The position numbers and the translations under genes are program-made. The notes below the pieces were generated by a model. It did no database searches and was not told the DNA's origin. It saw only the letters and a list, made by a program, of their open reading frames with translations. This document shows, one piece after another, positions 1 through 9,371 of a stretch of DNA of 33,459 nucleotides (positions are counted from its first letter, which is position 1; every line of letters starts with the position of its first letter). The stretch is from Treponema sp. (GTDB lineage: Bacteria; Spirochaetota; Spirochaetia; Treponematales; Treponemataceae): positions 1 through 33,459 of the forward strand of contig JALCCK010000030.1 of NCBI GenBank assembly GCA_022640795.1. The letters run 5' to 3'.

Positions 1-2
1 AG

Positions 3-110
3 ACACTCGACGTTACCATCTCTCCCGCACCGATCGGCGACAGCGGTTCAACCGCAAAGCAGACCGCTTTTGTGCTGGGCGGCGTCGCAGAATATTACGG
101 ACAGCAGTAA
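3..110 (+). CDS. C-terminal end of an unidentified CDS (partial)
   Basis: Thirty-five codons are open from the window edge to TAA at 108-110; the peptide ends GGVAEYYGQQ. It is followed after 31 bases by the gene at 142 on the same strand, so the two probably share a transcript. The visible stretch (Ser/Thr/Gly-rich, then a small hydrophobic segment) is too short to assign to a family. A structural or surface protein is possible but unsupported. Confidence 0.6.
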   Translation, partial: TLDVTISPAPIGDSGSTAKQTAFVLGGVAEYYGQQ

Positions 111-141
111 CCGGACAGCAATCTAACGGAGGTATAAAATC

Positions 142-711
142 ATGGCACTTCTTCATATGGAAGCTCCTCATACGGAGCAGGGGAAAAACCTGACACTGAC
201 AGACGGGCAGGAACAAACCTGCAAAGTACTGTACCGTAAAACGAATACCGAACGGTATGAATTTGCAGGATTCTATAATCCCGCTCTTCCCGACGAAGCG
301 TATCCTGACGGACTTATCGCACTGCCGCTGCGGTCGACGTACCGCGGGCCCAGCACGTTTGAACTGGGAACCAGTGTGTGGAATGTGGAAGGCAGTACCG
401 GAGATTACTGGGACGGTAAAATATGCAGTAACTGGATTGCTGTCTGGCAGACAGTATGCCCTGGACAGGCGAAAATATGCTATGTTGCCGACAGCTCAAA
501 CAGCAACGGTAAAACGGAGTGCTCCGGAAAAATTGTCGGCGGGCATATGATCATCACTAAAGACCAGCCCCAACCCGGAGATGACGGCAAAGTGTTTATT
601 ATTCCGATATGCAATTCACATAACAATTACCATAACACGGTAGAAATGCATCTCTGCGCAAAAGTAACCGCAGTGGCGCTGGACAGATACCACCTGAGAA
701 CGGAAAAATAA
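142..711 (+). CDS. Hypothetical protein, Cys/His-containing, 189 aa
   Basis: I do not recognise this protein. The start is well supported: GGAGG at 128-132 lies nine bases before ATG 142. It has no signal peptide and no membrane segment. The second half is rich in Cys, His and aromatic residues, with WQTVCPGQAKICYVAD (around residues 100-115), SNGKTECSGKIVGGHM (around 119-135) and FIIPICNSHNNYHN (around 151-165). Regularly spaced Cys and His residues in the last third suggest a metal site or disulfides, but this is inference. It lies 31 bases after an upstream CDS, so it is probably the second gene of an operon entering from outside the window. Confidence 0.75.
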   Translation: MALLHMEAPHTEQGKNLTLTDGQEQTCKVLYRKTNTERYEFAGFYNPALPDEAYPDGLIALPLRSTYRGPSTFELGTSVWNVEGSTGDYWDGKICSNWIAVWQTVCPGQAKICYVADSSNSNGKTECSGKIVGGHMIITKDQPQPGDDGKVFIIPICNSHNNYHNTVEMHLCAKVTAVALDRYHLRTEK

Positions 712-769
712 TACTGCACCGTTTACCGCAGACTGCGTAAAAACGAAAGGTCCGTACAAATAACATTGT

Positions 770-1081
770 ATGGACCATCATACTATTCCGGTTATTCTGA
801 CCGGCACGCTCGAGCGGAATCCCGAAGCGTTTCTTACTCCGGAACGGAGCCTGCAGTGCATTCTTACGGTACGTACCGCAAAAATCAGATTCGTACGGGC
901 GGCAGCGACAGCCGCTGCCGCGGAACCTCAGTACAGCGTCTATACCGTCCGCGTCGCATCGCTGCTCCGCAACATACTTTTCGAATGCGCCGATAAAGGC
1001 TGCCGCGTCACGGTTCCCGGACTGCTCGACCCCGGCAGCACCGATATTACCGCCGCCGTCGTCTACAACGCCGTATGCTGA
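770..1081 (+). CDS. Small hypothetical protein with SSB/OB-fold-like pattern
   Basis: A 103-aa ORF starting at ATG 770. The pattern VILTGTLERNPE, then a T-P-E-R-S turn, a beta-rich stretch and CRVTVPGLL resembles the strand order of short single-strand-DNA-binding proteins (V-L-G-R-L..PE, then G..V.V.G.L). No full motif is conserved, so this is only a suggestion. The best ribosome-binding site (GAAAGG, 745-750) is rather far (19 bases) from ATG 770, so the start or even the gene is uncertain. The 3' end overlaps the convergent regulator gene by 19 bases. It could instead be a fortuitous reading frame in a GC-rich stretch. Confidence 0.4.
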   Translation: MDHHTIPVILTGTLERNPEAFLTPERSLQCILTVRTAKIRFVRAAATAAAAEPQYSVYTVRVASLLRNILFECADKGCRVTVPGLLDPGSTDITAAVVYNAVC

Positions 1082-1704
1082 TCCCGGTAGCTGATCCAGC
1101 CGAGCGCCGCACGCTGCAGTTCGGGAAGCTGCAGCACTTTAAACCGTTCCTTTAGAATCTGTATGCGGTTTTCAATATAATGCGGCGACGACGGCACAAG
1201 CGACGCAATCTCCTTTACGCATTTTCCGGACAGAAGCCCGTACACAATATACCGGTCGGTACTTCTGAGCTGATCGAACTGCAGCAGCCGGAAACCGTGA
1301 TCCCGTCCGCATCGCTTCAGAACCGACGGCGGAATATACCGCGTATGGCGCGCGAACGCTTCTGCACAGGCTGAAATCTCCGCCCTGCTTTCCGGTCCCG
1401 GCAGCAACAGCAGCCGCTCCGACGACGCGGCGGCGTTCCGCACCAGATACAGAAAAAACCGGTCCGGCACCACCGACGAAAAAAGAATAACCTGCTTCTG
1501 TTCACGCAGAAAACAGCCGGCCGCTTCAAGTGCGTTCCACCGGTTGAATGTACAGTTTACAATCGCAGCACCACACGAACCGGTCTGCGGCCGGTCGTAC
1601 ACGGAACATTCCGTATACACCGCATGCGGAATCAGCTCTGCAAAAACGTCCCCGAAAAGGACGCGCTCCGAACGGGAAAATCCGTAAAGCATAATAGTGT
1701 TCAT
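1063..1704 (-). CDS. LuxR/NarL-type HTH transcriptional regulator, degenerate N-terminal domain
   Basis: 213 aa. The C-terminal 60 residues fit a LuxR-type DNA-binding domain: LRSTDRYIVYGLLSGKCVKE (from about residue 146) matches the L-T-x-R-E-x-x-V-L-x-L-L-A-x-G-K-x-x-K-E-I-A register, followed by IENRIQILKERFKV as recognition helix region. The N-terminal 130 residues have alternating beta/alpha character (IMLYGFS, AAIVNC, VILFSSV) reminiscent of a receiver fold. I cannot find the phosphoacceptor aspartate or the acidic pair, so it may be a phosphorylation-independent response-regulator relative. It lacks the acyl-homoserine-lactone-type sensor domain of the two LuxR proteins at the other end of the window. 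Convergent with the small ORF at 770-1081. Target genes unknown. Confidence 0.7.
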   Translation of the reverse strand: MNTIMLYGFSRSERVLFGDVFAELIPHAVYTECSVYDRPQTGSCGAAIVNCTFNRWNALEAAGCFLREQKQVILFSSVVPDRFFLYLVRNAAASSERLLLLPGPESRAEISACAEAFARHTRYIPPSVLKRCGRDHGFRLLQFDQLRSTDRYIVYGLLSGKCVKEIASLVPSSPHYIENRIQILKERFKVLQLPELQRAALGWISYRDQHTAL

Positions 1705-1841
1705 AGGTCAGTATGCACCATTTCTGCAGATTCCGCACATCTCCGCAGCACAAAGCAGCTGTGTGTCCTGCAGACCGACGATGGACGATGACAAACGTCA
1801 GGTTGAAAATCTTTTTACTACAGTCCCGTTAGCGTAAATTT

Positions 1842-3659
<1,818 letters not shown>

Positions 3660-3704
3660 TTCTCGGTTTCAGGCAGTTTAATTTTTTCGGCTTTTAGAAA
3701 AAAA

Positions 3705-3821
3705 CTATTCAAGCCTGACGGCTCCGACTTTCAAGCGGTCTTTCATACGATAAGAATCAGCCGTAAGCTCAATGTATGGCAGTGCTGCAGAAGACGGTCT
3801 GGCATGAACGTTACTATGACC
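3705..3821 (-). pseudogene. Possible C-terminal remnant of an IstB-like (IS21) helper ATPase
   Basis: Read on the minus strand, 38 codons between two stops end in YIELTADSYRMKDRL followed by a short tail. This resembles the C-terminal element of IstB/IS21 helper ATPases, where a G-[DE]-S-Y-R-[LM]-K-[DN] motif is common. No start codon or Walker motifs remain. It occupies the gap between the lacZ remnant and the hsdR remnant and fits the mobile-element debris here. The match is short, so other origins are possible. Confidence 0.35.
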
Positions 3822-3832
3822 TCATCGCTCAT

Positions 3833-4415
3833 TTATTTTTTATTAACGCTTTTAATTGCATAGGTAATAACCTGAATATCGGTTGCAGCATTTACGGTCA
3901 TTATTTCACATAAAGTCCTTTCAGAAGAATAGGCTGGAATCCTGTTTCCTGCAGGAGAATTGTTCTTTTCTGCAAGCAGAAGAACTTTTTTTCCATCTCC
4001 GTTACAGAATGATATCCGCCCGCTTTTCGCTTTTTTCCACATACGTCCACTGATTAATTATCTGGAAAGAATTGTTTACGGGATGTACATAATCAATAAG
4101 ATATGCAAGCGTACTGGTTTCTTCACCTTTCTTTACATACGAAACAGGAACGCCGTTCTGCAGAAAATCGGCAACAATTCTGTTCTTCTGTTCAAGGCTC
4201 CCTGTACCGGGATCGGAAAGTTTACGCTCGGCCTCACGAAGTACTTCCTGCGGAAGCGACGGATTTATACGGGAAAGAGCGCGTTCGAAAGAATCTGAAT
4301 AATACGGGATGCGGTAATCGCGTTCAATATTAGGTCCGTACAAATGTTCCCAGCCGATATGTTCAAAAAGCTCAATGACAGACTGCTCGTATCCCGCTTC
4401 GTCAAACGCTCCCAT
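3833..4415 (-). pseudogene. hsdR: N-terminal fragment of type I restriction subunit HsdR, frameshifted and truncated
   Basis: Start chosen at ATG 4413-4415 (MGAFDEAGYEQSVIELFEHI) because GGAG lies eight bases upstream and HsdR proteins usually begin this way. An upstream ATG at 4436 has no room for a ribosome site. Typical HsdR N-terminal landmarks follow: GWEHLYGPNIERDYR, an alpha-helical linker, and NSFQIINQWTYVEKSEKRAD, the lead-in to the PD-(D/E)XK nuclease motif. The frame then stops at 4002-4004 (after ADIIL). An overlapping frame (FCNGDGKKVLLLAEKN) continues for about 55 codons to 3833 with little family resemblance. Nuclease core, helicase and C-terminal regions are absent, and no hsdM or hsdS is nearby. 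Non-functional remnant. Confidence 0.75.
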
Positions 4416-4552
4416 ACAACCTGCTCCGAAAATCATCCTTAAAATATATGGAAATGATACTACAACAAAACAACGGGAACAAGAGGTTTCCTCATGAATA
4501 GACTGTTACTACAAATATGCATATATGTTATAACCTAAGAGTTCTTTTTTAT

Positions 4553-4581
4553 TTGACATTTATGTAATTAGTAGTTATAGT
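4553..4581 (+). promoter_or_regulatory. Sigma70-type promoter of higBA
   Basis: TTGACA at 4553-4558, a 17-base spacer and TATAGT at 4576-4581. The predicted transcript would begin about 4588, a dozen bases before the higB GTG. This is the best-scoring promoter by eye in the gap and is oriented to the TA operon. Confidence 0.75.
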
Positions 4582-4583
4582 AT

Positions 4584-4596
4584 AACCTGTAAGGTT
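4584..4596 (+). promoter_or_regulatory. Candidate HigA operator (dyad) overlapping the start of the higBA transcript
   Basis: AACCT-GTA-AGGTT is a perfect inverted repeat directly after the -10 element and covers the predicted start site and the Shine-Dalgarno AAGG. A related half-site, TATAACCT, recurs at about 4529-4536, upstream of the -35. Dyads at this position are typical for HigA autorepression; binding here is inferred. Confidence 0.5.
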
Positions 4597-4600
4597 GCCT

Positions 4601-4915
4601 GTGAAAGTAGAGTTTATCAACAAAGGTTTGGAGGAACTGTATACAAAAGGTACTTCCAAAAAATTCAGTAAAGTTCCTCCTGAAATTGCGCGGAAATTAG
4701 TTCGTGCTGTAGATGTTCTTGAAAGCAGTTCCAATATTCAAGACATCTGGAAATTTCCGGCATATAAATTCGAAAAACTAGAAGGTAACGAAAGATATTC
4801 CATGCGCTTAAACAGAAGATGGCGTCTGGAATTGACTGTACGATGGGTTGATGATACCAAAAATACGGTTGATGTCATCAAGCTGGTTGATCTGACACCT
4901 CACTATAAGGAGTAA
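4601..4915 (+). CDS. higB: HigB/RelE-superfamily toxin
   Basis: About 105 aa. GTG 4601 is preferred: AAGG at 4591-4594 is six bases upstream. A TTG at 4595 in the same frame would overlap the Shine-Dalgarno. The fold signature matches HigB: beta-1 KVEFINKGLEELY, two helices with VPPEIARKLVRAVDVLES, then FEKLEGNERYSMRLNRRWRLELTVRW, where Arg and Tyr residues typical of the mRNA-interferase site cluster. Known HigB toxins cleave mRNA on the ribosome. The gene stops two bases before the ATG of its antitoxin. The toxin-first order is characteristic of higBA. Confidence 0.88.
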   Translation: MKVEFINKGLEELYTKGTSKKFSKVPPEIARKLVRAVDVLESSSNIQDIWKFPAYKFEKLEGNERYSMRLNRRWRLELTVRWVDDTKNTVDVIKLVDLTPHYKE

Positions 4916-4917
4916 TT

Positions 4918-6033
4918 ATGTCTGAAAAATTACATCCGTTTTATAATCCGGGGCCGGGAGACATCATCAGGGATGCCATGGAAGAACTCGGCTGGCAGCA
5001 GAGCGATCTGGCTGAAATTATCGGACTTACCGAAAAATCAATAAATAAAATCATCAATAACAAACAGGGAATTACACCGGAAACGGCAATTCTCTTAGGC
5101 AAAGCTTTTTCCACTCCGGCAGAAATGTGGCTCAATCTTGATGCAAAATACCAGCTGCGTAAACAGGAAGCAGATACCTGCGGCAAGGCGACACTTGCAG
5201 AAAAGAAAGCACAGATGCGTAAATACATGCCGGTGGCAGAACTAAAAAAGAAAGGCTGGCTTTTATATGATGTATCTACCGAAAACGGAATTGAGAAAGA
5301 GTGTGAGCGGCTTTTCGGAAAACCGGAGATTCCGGTAGAAGAATACAATCAGGAAAAAGAATTTGCCGCACGGCAGACTCGGTTCGATTTTCAGTATACA
5401 CAGTGGTACTGCCGCACCTGGTTTGAATATGCAAAACAGTATGCATCTGCTGCTGTTCCCACACAGGCATACAACAAGGAAAAACTTACTGAATTGGCGG
5501 AAAATTTCTGTACGTATCTGTCTGCAGAAGATGGAATTGAGAAAGTACTTGCCGTTCTTACCGGCTGCGGCGTGGGATTTTTTGTACTGAGCCATTTGAC
5601 AAAAACGTATCTTGACGGAGCTGCCTTCCTTCAGGACGGTAAACCGTTTATCGTGTATACCGCCCGCTACGACAGAATCGATAACTTCTGGTTTGTTCTT
5701 GCACATGAGATTTCACATATCCTTCTGCATTTTAGCTATCTTTCCGAACCCGTACTGGACAATCTGGATTCGACTGCAGAAACAAAGCGCGAACAGGAAG
5801 CCGATGAAAACGCTTCAAAAATGCTGAACTCGAAAGAAGTTATTTGTCTTGGACAGCAGTACGGAAAATATCTTTCTGCTGCCAGGCTTGAGCTGATAAG
5901 CGAAAAATCAGGTGTTTCAATTCCCGTTGCGTTGGGAATATTGCAGCATGCAAAAATTATTGAATGGCGGCAGTTCAACAAATATAAGGAAAAAGTACTG
6001 GATAAGATACCGGCGGATGTAGTGAAGGGGTAA
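4918..6033 (+). CDS. higA: HigA-family antitoxin fused to an ImmA/IrrE-type metallopeptidase domain
   Basis: 371 aa, far longer than a minimal HigA (about 95-110 aa). Residues 1-80 are the XRE/HigA domain (PGPGDIIRDAMEELGWQQSD, then the helix-turn-helix LAEIIGLTEKSINKIINNKQ). From about 100 a linker leads to an ImmA/IrrE-like zinc peptidase. It has HEISH at 263-267, with LAHEISHILLHF context, and a downstream acidic ligand region EQEADENAS (about 292-300). This architecture (HTH plus peptidase-like domain) is known among long HigA-type antitoxins. The N-terminal part neutralises HigB and represses the operon; the role of the peptidase part is not established here. SD GGAG is near 4907-4911. 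It ends 120 bases before the IS256-family insertion. Confidence 0.88.
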   Translation: MSEKLHPFYNPGPGDIIRDAMEELGWQQSDLAEIIGLTEKSINKIINNKQGITPETAILLGKAFSTPAEMWLNLDAKYQLRKQEADTCGKATLAEKKAQMRKYMPVAELKKKGWLLYDVSTENGIEKECERLFGKPEIPVEEYNQEKEFAARQTRFDFQYTQWYCRTWFEYAKQYASAAVPTQAYNKEKLTELAENFCTYLSAEDGIEKVLAVLTGCGVGFFVLSHLTKTYLDGAAFLQDGKPFIVYTARYDRIDNFWFVLAHEISHILLHFSYLSEPVLDNLDSTAETKREQEADENASKMLNSKEVICLGQQYGKYLSAARLELISEKSGVSIPVALGILQHAKIIEWRQFNKYKEKVLDKIPADVVKG

Positions 6034-6155
6034 AGAAAATAAATTGTATGCATTGCTATACTCTCAGACGGATAAAGACTGGAAGCTGCTCCAGATTATG
6101 GGATAGTAAATTTCTTCAAAAATTTGTATTCCCTTTCGCCTTAAGGAATTCTTCC

Positions 6156-6184
6156 GACGGTGTAACGAATTATGTGTAAATGGC
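6156..6184 (+). repeat. Left terminal inverted repeat of the IS256-family element
   Basis: Twenty-nine bases beginning GACGGTGTAACG and ending AAATGGC. They pair with the reverse complement of 7463-7491, with mismatches at positions 4, 5, 7, 15 and 17. The same outer end is present at 1842. Confidence 0.88.
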
Positions 6185-6189
6185 ACGAA

Positions 6190-7431
6190 TCAAAAGAGCG
6201 GAACCCGCTCACCAAACACAATAGCAAACTGATTCATGGCTGCACCCCAGTCACGAATCGGCATCGTCCATTTCTTCGAGGCGTTTCTGATTGCCAGATA
6301 CATTACCTTGAATATAGCATCATCATTAGGGAAAGTCGACTTATTGCGGGTAACTTTCCTCAACTGGAAATTGAGTGATTCAATGGCATTCGTCGTGTAG
6401 ATCGCCTTCCTGATTTCTTCCGGGTATTTGAAAAACTCACTCAGATCCGCCCAGTGGAAATCCCAGGATTTGTAAATCATCGGGTATTTCGATTTCCATT
6501 TTTCATTGAAGTGCTCAAGCTCATCCCGGCCTGCTTCTTCGCTCACTGCAGAATAAACAGCCTTGAGATCAGCACAGACTTCTTTTAAATCTTTGTAAGA
6601 GACAAACTTTGTTGAATTCCTGATCATATGGACGATGCACAGCTGCACACGGGTGTTGGGGAAAACAGCCTTTACCGCATCAGGGAATCCGGTAAGGCCA
6701 TCCATACAGGCAATGAGGATATCTTCGATACCCCGGTTTTTCAGTTCTGTCAGGACTCCCATCCAGAACTTTGCACCTTCATTTTCCGCCAGCCAGAGGC
6801 CTAATACTTCTTTTTTACCTTCGTAATTGACTGCTAAAGCGACATACAACGCTTTGTTCTGTGTTTTTCCGTTTTGTCTGCTGTTGATCCGTAATGCATC
6901 CAGATACAGTATTGGATATGCCTTTTCCAGTGGCCGTGACTGCCAGTCTTTTACGTCTTCCATAACTGAATCGGTCACCCGGGTTATCAGTTCCGGAGAA
7001 ACTTCAACTCCATATACCTGTTTTAAATGTGACTGGATATCACGGCAAGTCATGCCGAATGCATACATTGATATGATCTGGTCGTTGAAAAGCGGCACAT
7101 GCTTTTCATACTTCGGGACTGCTACCGGATTGAAGGTTCCTTCTCTGTCCCGGGGAATTTCCAGTTCAACTTTCCGGTTGTCTCCGGTCATGACTGTTTT
7201 TTCTGAATAGCCGTTACGGCTGTCTCCGCTGTTATCTCCGGTATTCGAATTCTTGTCATATCCGAGATGTTCGTCCATCTCTGCCTGCAACATTTTTTCA
7301 AGGATTCTGCCTGTCAGCTGTTTGAGAAGTCCGTTCTGCCCCGTTATTTCCGCTGCTGTCATTCCATGAAAATCGATACCTTCGAGCATTCTGTCGATGT
7401 CATCTTTTTCTCTCGCTTTTCTGTTGGCCAT
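6190..7431 (-). CDS. IS256-family transposase (Mutator-like DDE)
   Basis: 413 aa, the normal full length for the family, with no internal stop. The DDE triad is visible: D178 in YLDAL, D244 in CMDGLTGFPDA and E351 in TTNAIESLNFQLR. The family block QLCIVHMIRNS lies between D and E. One small deviation: most IS256 transposases read Y-L-D-G/A-x-x-x-K at the first Asp; here it is YLDALRIN. SD GGAGGAG is about five bases upstream of the ATG. The gene is intact and could support transposition, which agrees with a second, slightly diverged end copy at 1842. Confidence 0.95.
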   Translation of the reverse strand: MANRKAREKDDIDRMLEGIDFHGMTAAEITGQNGLLKQLTGRILEKMLQAEMDEHLGYDKNSNTGDNSGDSRNGYSEKTVMTGDNRKVELEIPRDREGTFNPVAVPKYEKHVPLFNDQIISMYAFGMTCRDIQSHLKQVYGVEVSPELITRVTDSVMEDVKDWQSRPLEKAYPILYLDALRINSRQNGKTQNKALYVALAVNYEGKKEVLGLWLAENEGAKFWMGVLTELKNRGIEDILIACMDGLTGFPDAVKAVFPNTRVQLCIVHMIRNSTKFVSYKDLKEVCADLKAVYSAVSEEAGRDELEHFNEKWKSKYPMIYKSWDFHWADLSEFFKYPEEIRKAIYTTNAIESLNFQLRKVTRNKSTFPNDDAIFKVMYLAIRNASKKWTMPIRDWGAAMNQFAIVFGERVPLF

Positions 7432-7462
7432 AGTGTACTCCTCCTATAGAGTATATCGTTAT

Positions 7463-7491
7463 GGCCATTTACACAAACTTCGTTATAGGGT
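7463..7491 (-). repeat. Right terminal inverted repeat of the IS256-family element
   Basis: Its reverse complement begins GACCCTATAACG and ends AAATGGC, matching the left repeat over the core. It lies 31 bases upstream of the transposase start codon. Confidence 0.88.
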
Positions 7492-7594
7492 CCATTCCTT
7501 CGACATAGCTGTTCCCTGTCTTTTTTTATTCAGGAACAGCTTTTCAGGAGAGCTATCATTTCTGAGCCTGCTTTTCCTACACTCTCGTTATGTG

Positions 7595-7918
7595 CTATCT
7601 TCCTTCTCTTTTTGCTGCAATACCATAAACTTCATTGTCTTCTCTTACTGATATAACAACAATTTTCATACTATTCTCTGGCTCATTTCTTTCAAGTTTA
7701 TAAACAATTCTCAATCCTGACGCTTTTAATTTGATCTTTAAAAGTCCTGTCAAATTGTTACCACTTTTATTTCCTAATGGTTTTCCATACCCACCTTCTG
7801 TATATGGTAGTGGATTTTCAGAAACTTTTATAATTGCTTTTAAAACTACTTTTCGTTGTGATCCATCTAATTCTTTTAATTCCCGTCTGGCTTCTGGATG
7901 ATATTCTATTTTCCACAT
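7595..7918 (-). CDS. RelE/ParE-superfamily toxin
   Basis: 107 aa. MWKIEYHPEARRELKELDGSQR is the typical first strand and helix of RelE-type toxins. It is followed by GYGKPLGNKSGNNLTGLLKI and LRIVYKLER, the Y/L-R-I-(V/I)-Y strand, then a final beta strand MKIVVISVREDNEVYG. It starts three bases after the antitoxin stop, and its Shine-Dalgarno GGAG lies inside the last antitoxin codons, so translation is coupled. RelE toxins are ribosome-dependent mRNA interferases; ParE relatives target gyrase, and the sequence does not settle which. AT-rich compared with flanking DNA, consistent with horizontal arrival. Confidence 0.88.
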   Translation of the reverse strand: MWKIEYHPEARRELKELDGSQRKVVLKAIIKVSENPLPYTEGGYGKPLGNKSGNNLTGLLKIKLKASGLRIVYKLERNEPENSMKIVVISVREDNEVYGIAAKREGR

Positions 7919-7921
7919 GAA

Positions 7922-8242
7922 CTACTCCAGTTCTATGTCAATGTCTTTTAAATCATCTTCGGTAACCTCGAAATTTTTTAGAATTTCTTCATGCGGAATA
8001 TAGTCAACCCTTTGAGATAGTCTTTTGTTTGCTTCAGCCAGTAAAAGAGCATCTTCATATTGTTCAATCATTTCCTGATACTCTTTTGGACTAATCAGAA
8101 CACATTCGGGAGTGTTATTTTTTACAACTATCCTTATTCCGTCATTTTTGACTTCATTGAAAATTTTATTTGCTTCACCTTTATTGAACCGGCTGATAGG
8201 TACTATCGAATTTAAAATATTTACTGCTTTACCTGCATTCAT
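7922..8242 (-). CDS. Phd/YefM-family antitoxin
   Basis: 106 aa. The N-terminal VNILNSIVPISRFNKGEANK is the Phd/YefM DNA-binding half. GIRIVVKNNTPECVLISPKE is the conserved strand-turn with the V-L-x-S-x-x-x-Y/E signature, followed by the helix EYQEMIEQYEDALLLAEAN. The acidic C-terminal tail (VTEDDLKDIDIELE) is typical of the toxin-binding segment. SD is a perfect AAGGAGGT. It is first gene of a two-gene operon with the RelE-type toxin and presumably represses its own promoter. Confidence 0.88.
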   Translation of the reverse strand: MNAGKAVNILNSIVPISRFNKGEANKIFNEVKNDGIRIVVKNNTPECVLISPKEYQEMIEQYEDALLLAEANKRLSQRVDYIPHEEILKNFEVTEDDLKDIDIELE

Positions 8243-8272
8243 AGATGACCTCCTTATTGAGTTTTCATCTAT

Positions 8273-8301
8273 AATATATTATATAACATATTTATTGACA
8301 A
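8273..8301 (-). promoter_or_regulatory. Promoter of the Phd/RelE operon
   Basis: On the minus strand TTGTCA (8301-8296), a 17-base spacer and TATATT (8278-8273) precede the antitoxin ATG at 8242. The surrounding TA-rich dyads (ATATTATAT) would suit autoregulation by the antitoxin but no unique operator can be defined. Confidence 0.6.
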
Positions 8302-8560
8302 GTTTATTTGTATTTTTATCGATATTTGACGAAAATTCTTATCTTTCTTTGGAAAAACAATGAATTCTTTTATTTAATGATAGAAATTTCCTTTTTTCCT
8401 TACATAGCAGTCTGCAGGCTGTCCACATATCCTTCGCTTAACCTGCTTTTGTATTTTTTTGCGTAGCAAAAATTGGCGTAAAACTTGCGTGAAGAACGCA
8501 GCGCGTTTAGTAAGTTTTATGACAAACAGATCATAGTATAGAGCCATTAATCCCCTTTTT
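8302..8560. other. Intergenic spacer between TA operon and DUF1566 gene
   Basis: AT-rich spacer with no convincing gene on either strand. A short GC-richer block (8459-8510, containing GCGTAGC and GAACGCAGCGCGTT) has small inverted elements but no clear terminator or promoter. I see no RNA gene here. Confidence 0.4.
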
Positions 8561-8587
8561 AAAAAATCAAACCCCGCTTTCGCGGGG
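8561..8587 (-). terminator. Rho-independent terminator of the DUF1566 lipoprotein gene
   Basis: On the minus strand CCCCGC-GAAA-GCGGGG forms a perfect six-pair stem with a GNRA loop (arms 8572-8577 and 8582-8587). It is followed by TTTGATTTTTT. It lies 26 bases after the stop codon at 8614. Confidence 0.88.
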
Positions 8588-8613
8588 AAGAAATTTGTTA
8601 AACAGCTAAATAA

Positions 8614-9266
8614 TTAAAAAGCCCGAACGGCCCGAACATATATGGTGGTGGTCTTATACGTGAAGTACATCGCGCCATTGGAGAACTCCTGGCAAAGCGC
8701 GTAGGTACTATTCTGCTCGGCGTCGGTACCATCGGCCTCGGACGAACTCCAATAGCGGTTTTCAGCGAAACCACCAGCACCGCTGTTTGCTCCTGTCCCG
8801 TCATCAACCAGCTTATCCCAGATGGCATTCAGCTCATCTCCAGACGGCAGAAACCAGTCGTCATAGCCGCCGCAGTTCAAATCACTGCAGAATTTTGCCG
8901 CGTAATTCGTACTCTTTAGATAGGGCTCTGATGCTCCAAACTGCGTTACGATATCAGTCGTATTCTGTGCGCCCGTTCCTATCGCTGTTCCATCAGCTCC
9001 GTCTACTGCCGTCCCGTAACCGCCCCAAACAAATGTTTCAGTTTCAGTTGATTTCGGCGCTACTTCCAGATAGGTCCAGCTGTACTCATCTGCCTCATCA
9101 ATATAGAAGATCAGACCGCCCGCGGGCCGGTGTCGCCTATGGCATAGGTTGTGTCTCCGCCGCCTCCGGAAGAGTCGTCCGATTCTCCCATATTACACCC
9201 GATTACCGGCAATAATAATGATACTGCAATCAAAAGTCCTGAAATAATCCTTCTTTCCTTTTTCAT
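8614..9266 (-). pseudogene. DUF1566 (Lcl-type C-lectin-like fold) lipoprotein, broken by a one-base deletion
   Basis: Start ATG 9264-9266 has SD GGAGG (9273-9277). The N-terminus is a lipoprotein leader (MKKERRIISGLLIAVSLLLL, then PVIGC) followed by a Gly/Ser/Asp linker. After GDTGP the frame runs into TGA near 9113. Adding one G in the CCGCGGGC tract at about 9117-9127 restores GPAGGLIFYIDEADEYSW and an open frame to the stop at 8614. The DUF1566 core follows: FVWGGYGTAV, FCSDLNCGGYDDWFLPSGDE, RYWSSSEADG, ending YVRAVRAF. Restored length is about 217 aa. The break may be a genuine mutation, a phase-variation state or a sequencing error. The C-terminal pattern ending VRAVRAF is shared with proteins whose last strands vary, so it may have been a variable surface lectin-like protein. 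It has its own terminator. Confidence 0.85.
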
Positions 9267-9371
9267 AAACTACCTCCAATTCTATTCTTTCCATGCCATA
9301 ATAGAACATGGTTAAATCCTTTTCTTAAACCCAGCCCCCTGCATTTAACATATAATGTAGAAAGTATAATT

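Larger units (their letters stand above)
6156..7491 (-). mobile_element. Complete IS256-family insertion sequence (about 1336 bp)
   Basis: One transposase gene is bounded by 29-base terminal inverted repeats at 6156-6184 and 7463-7491 that agree at 24 of 29 positions, with the shared core TAACGAA..TGTGTAAATGGC. The flanks give only an imperfect candidate target duplication (ATTCTTCC before, ATTCCTTC beginning two bases after the right end). The direct repeat has therefore decayed, or the element was rearranged after insertion. A second, one-ended copy lies at 1842-1944. Confidence 0.92.

Noticed and set aside
6148..7500. Possible 8-bp target duplication flanking the IS256-family element
   Set aside because: ATTCTTCC and ATTCCTTC differ at two positions and the right copy is offset by one base from the repeat end, so I do not call a target-site duplication.
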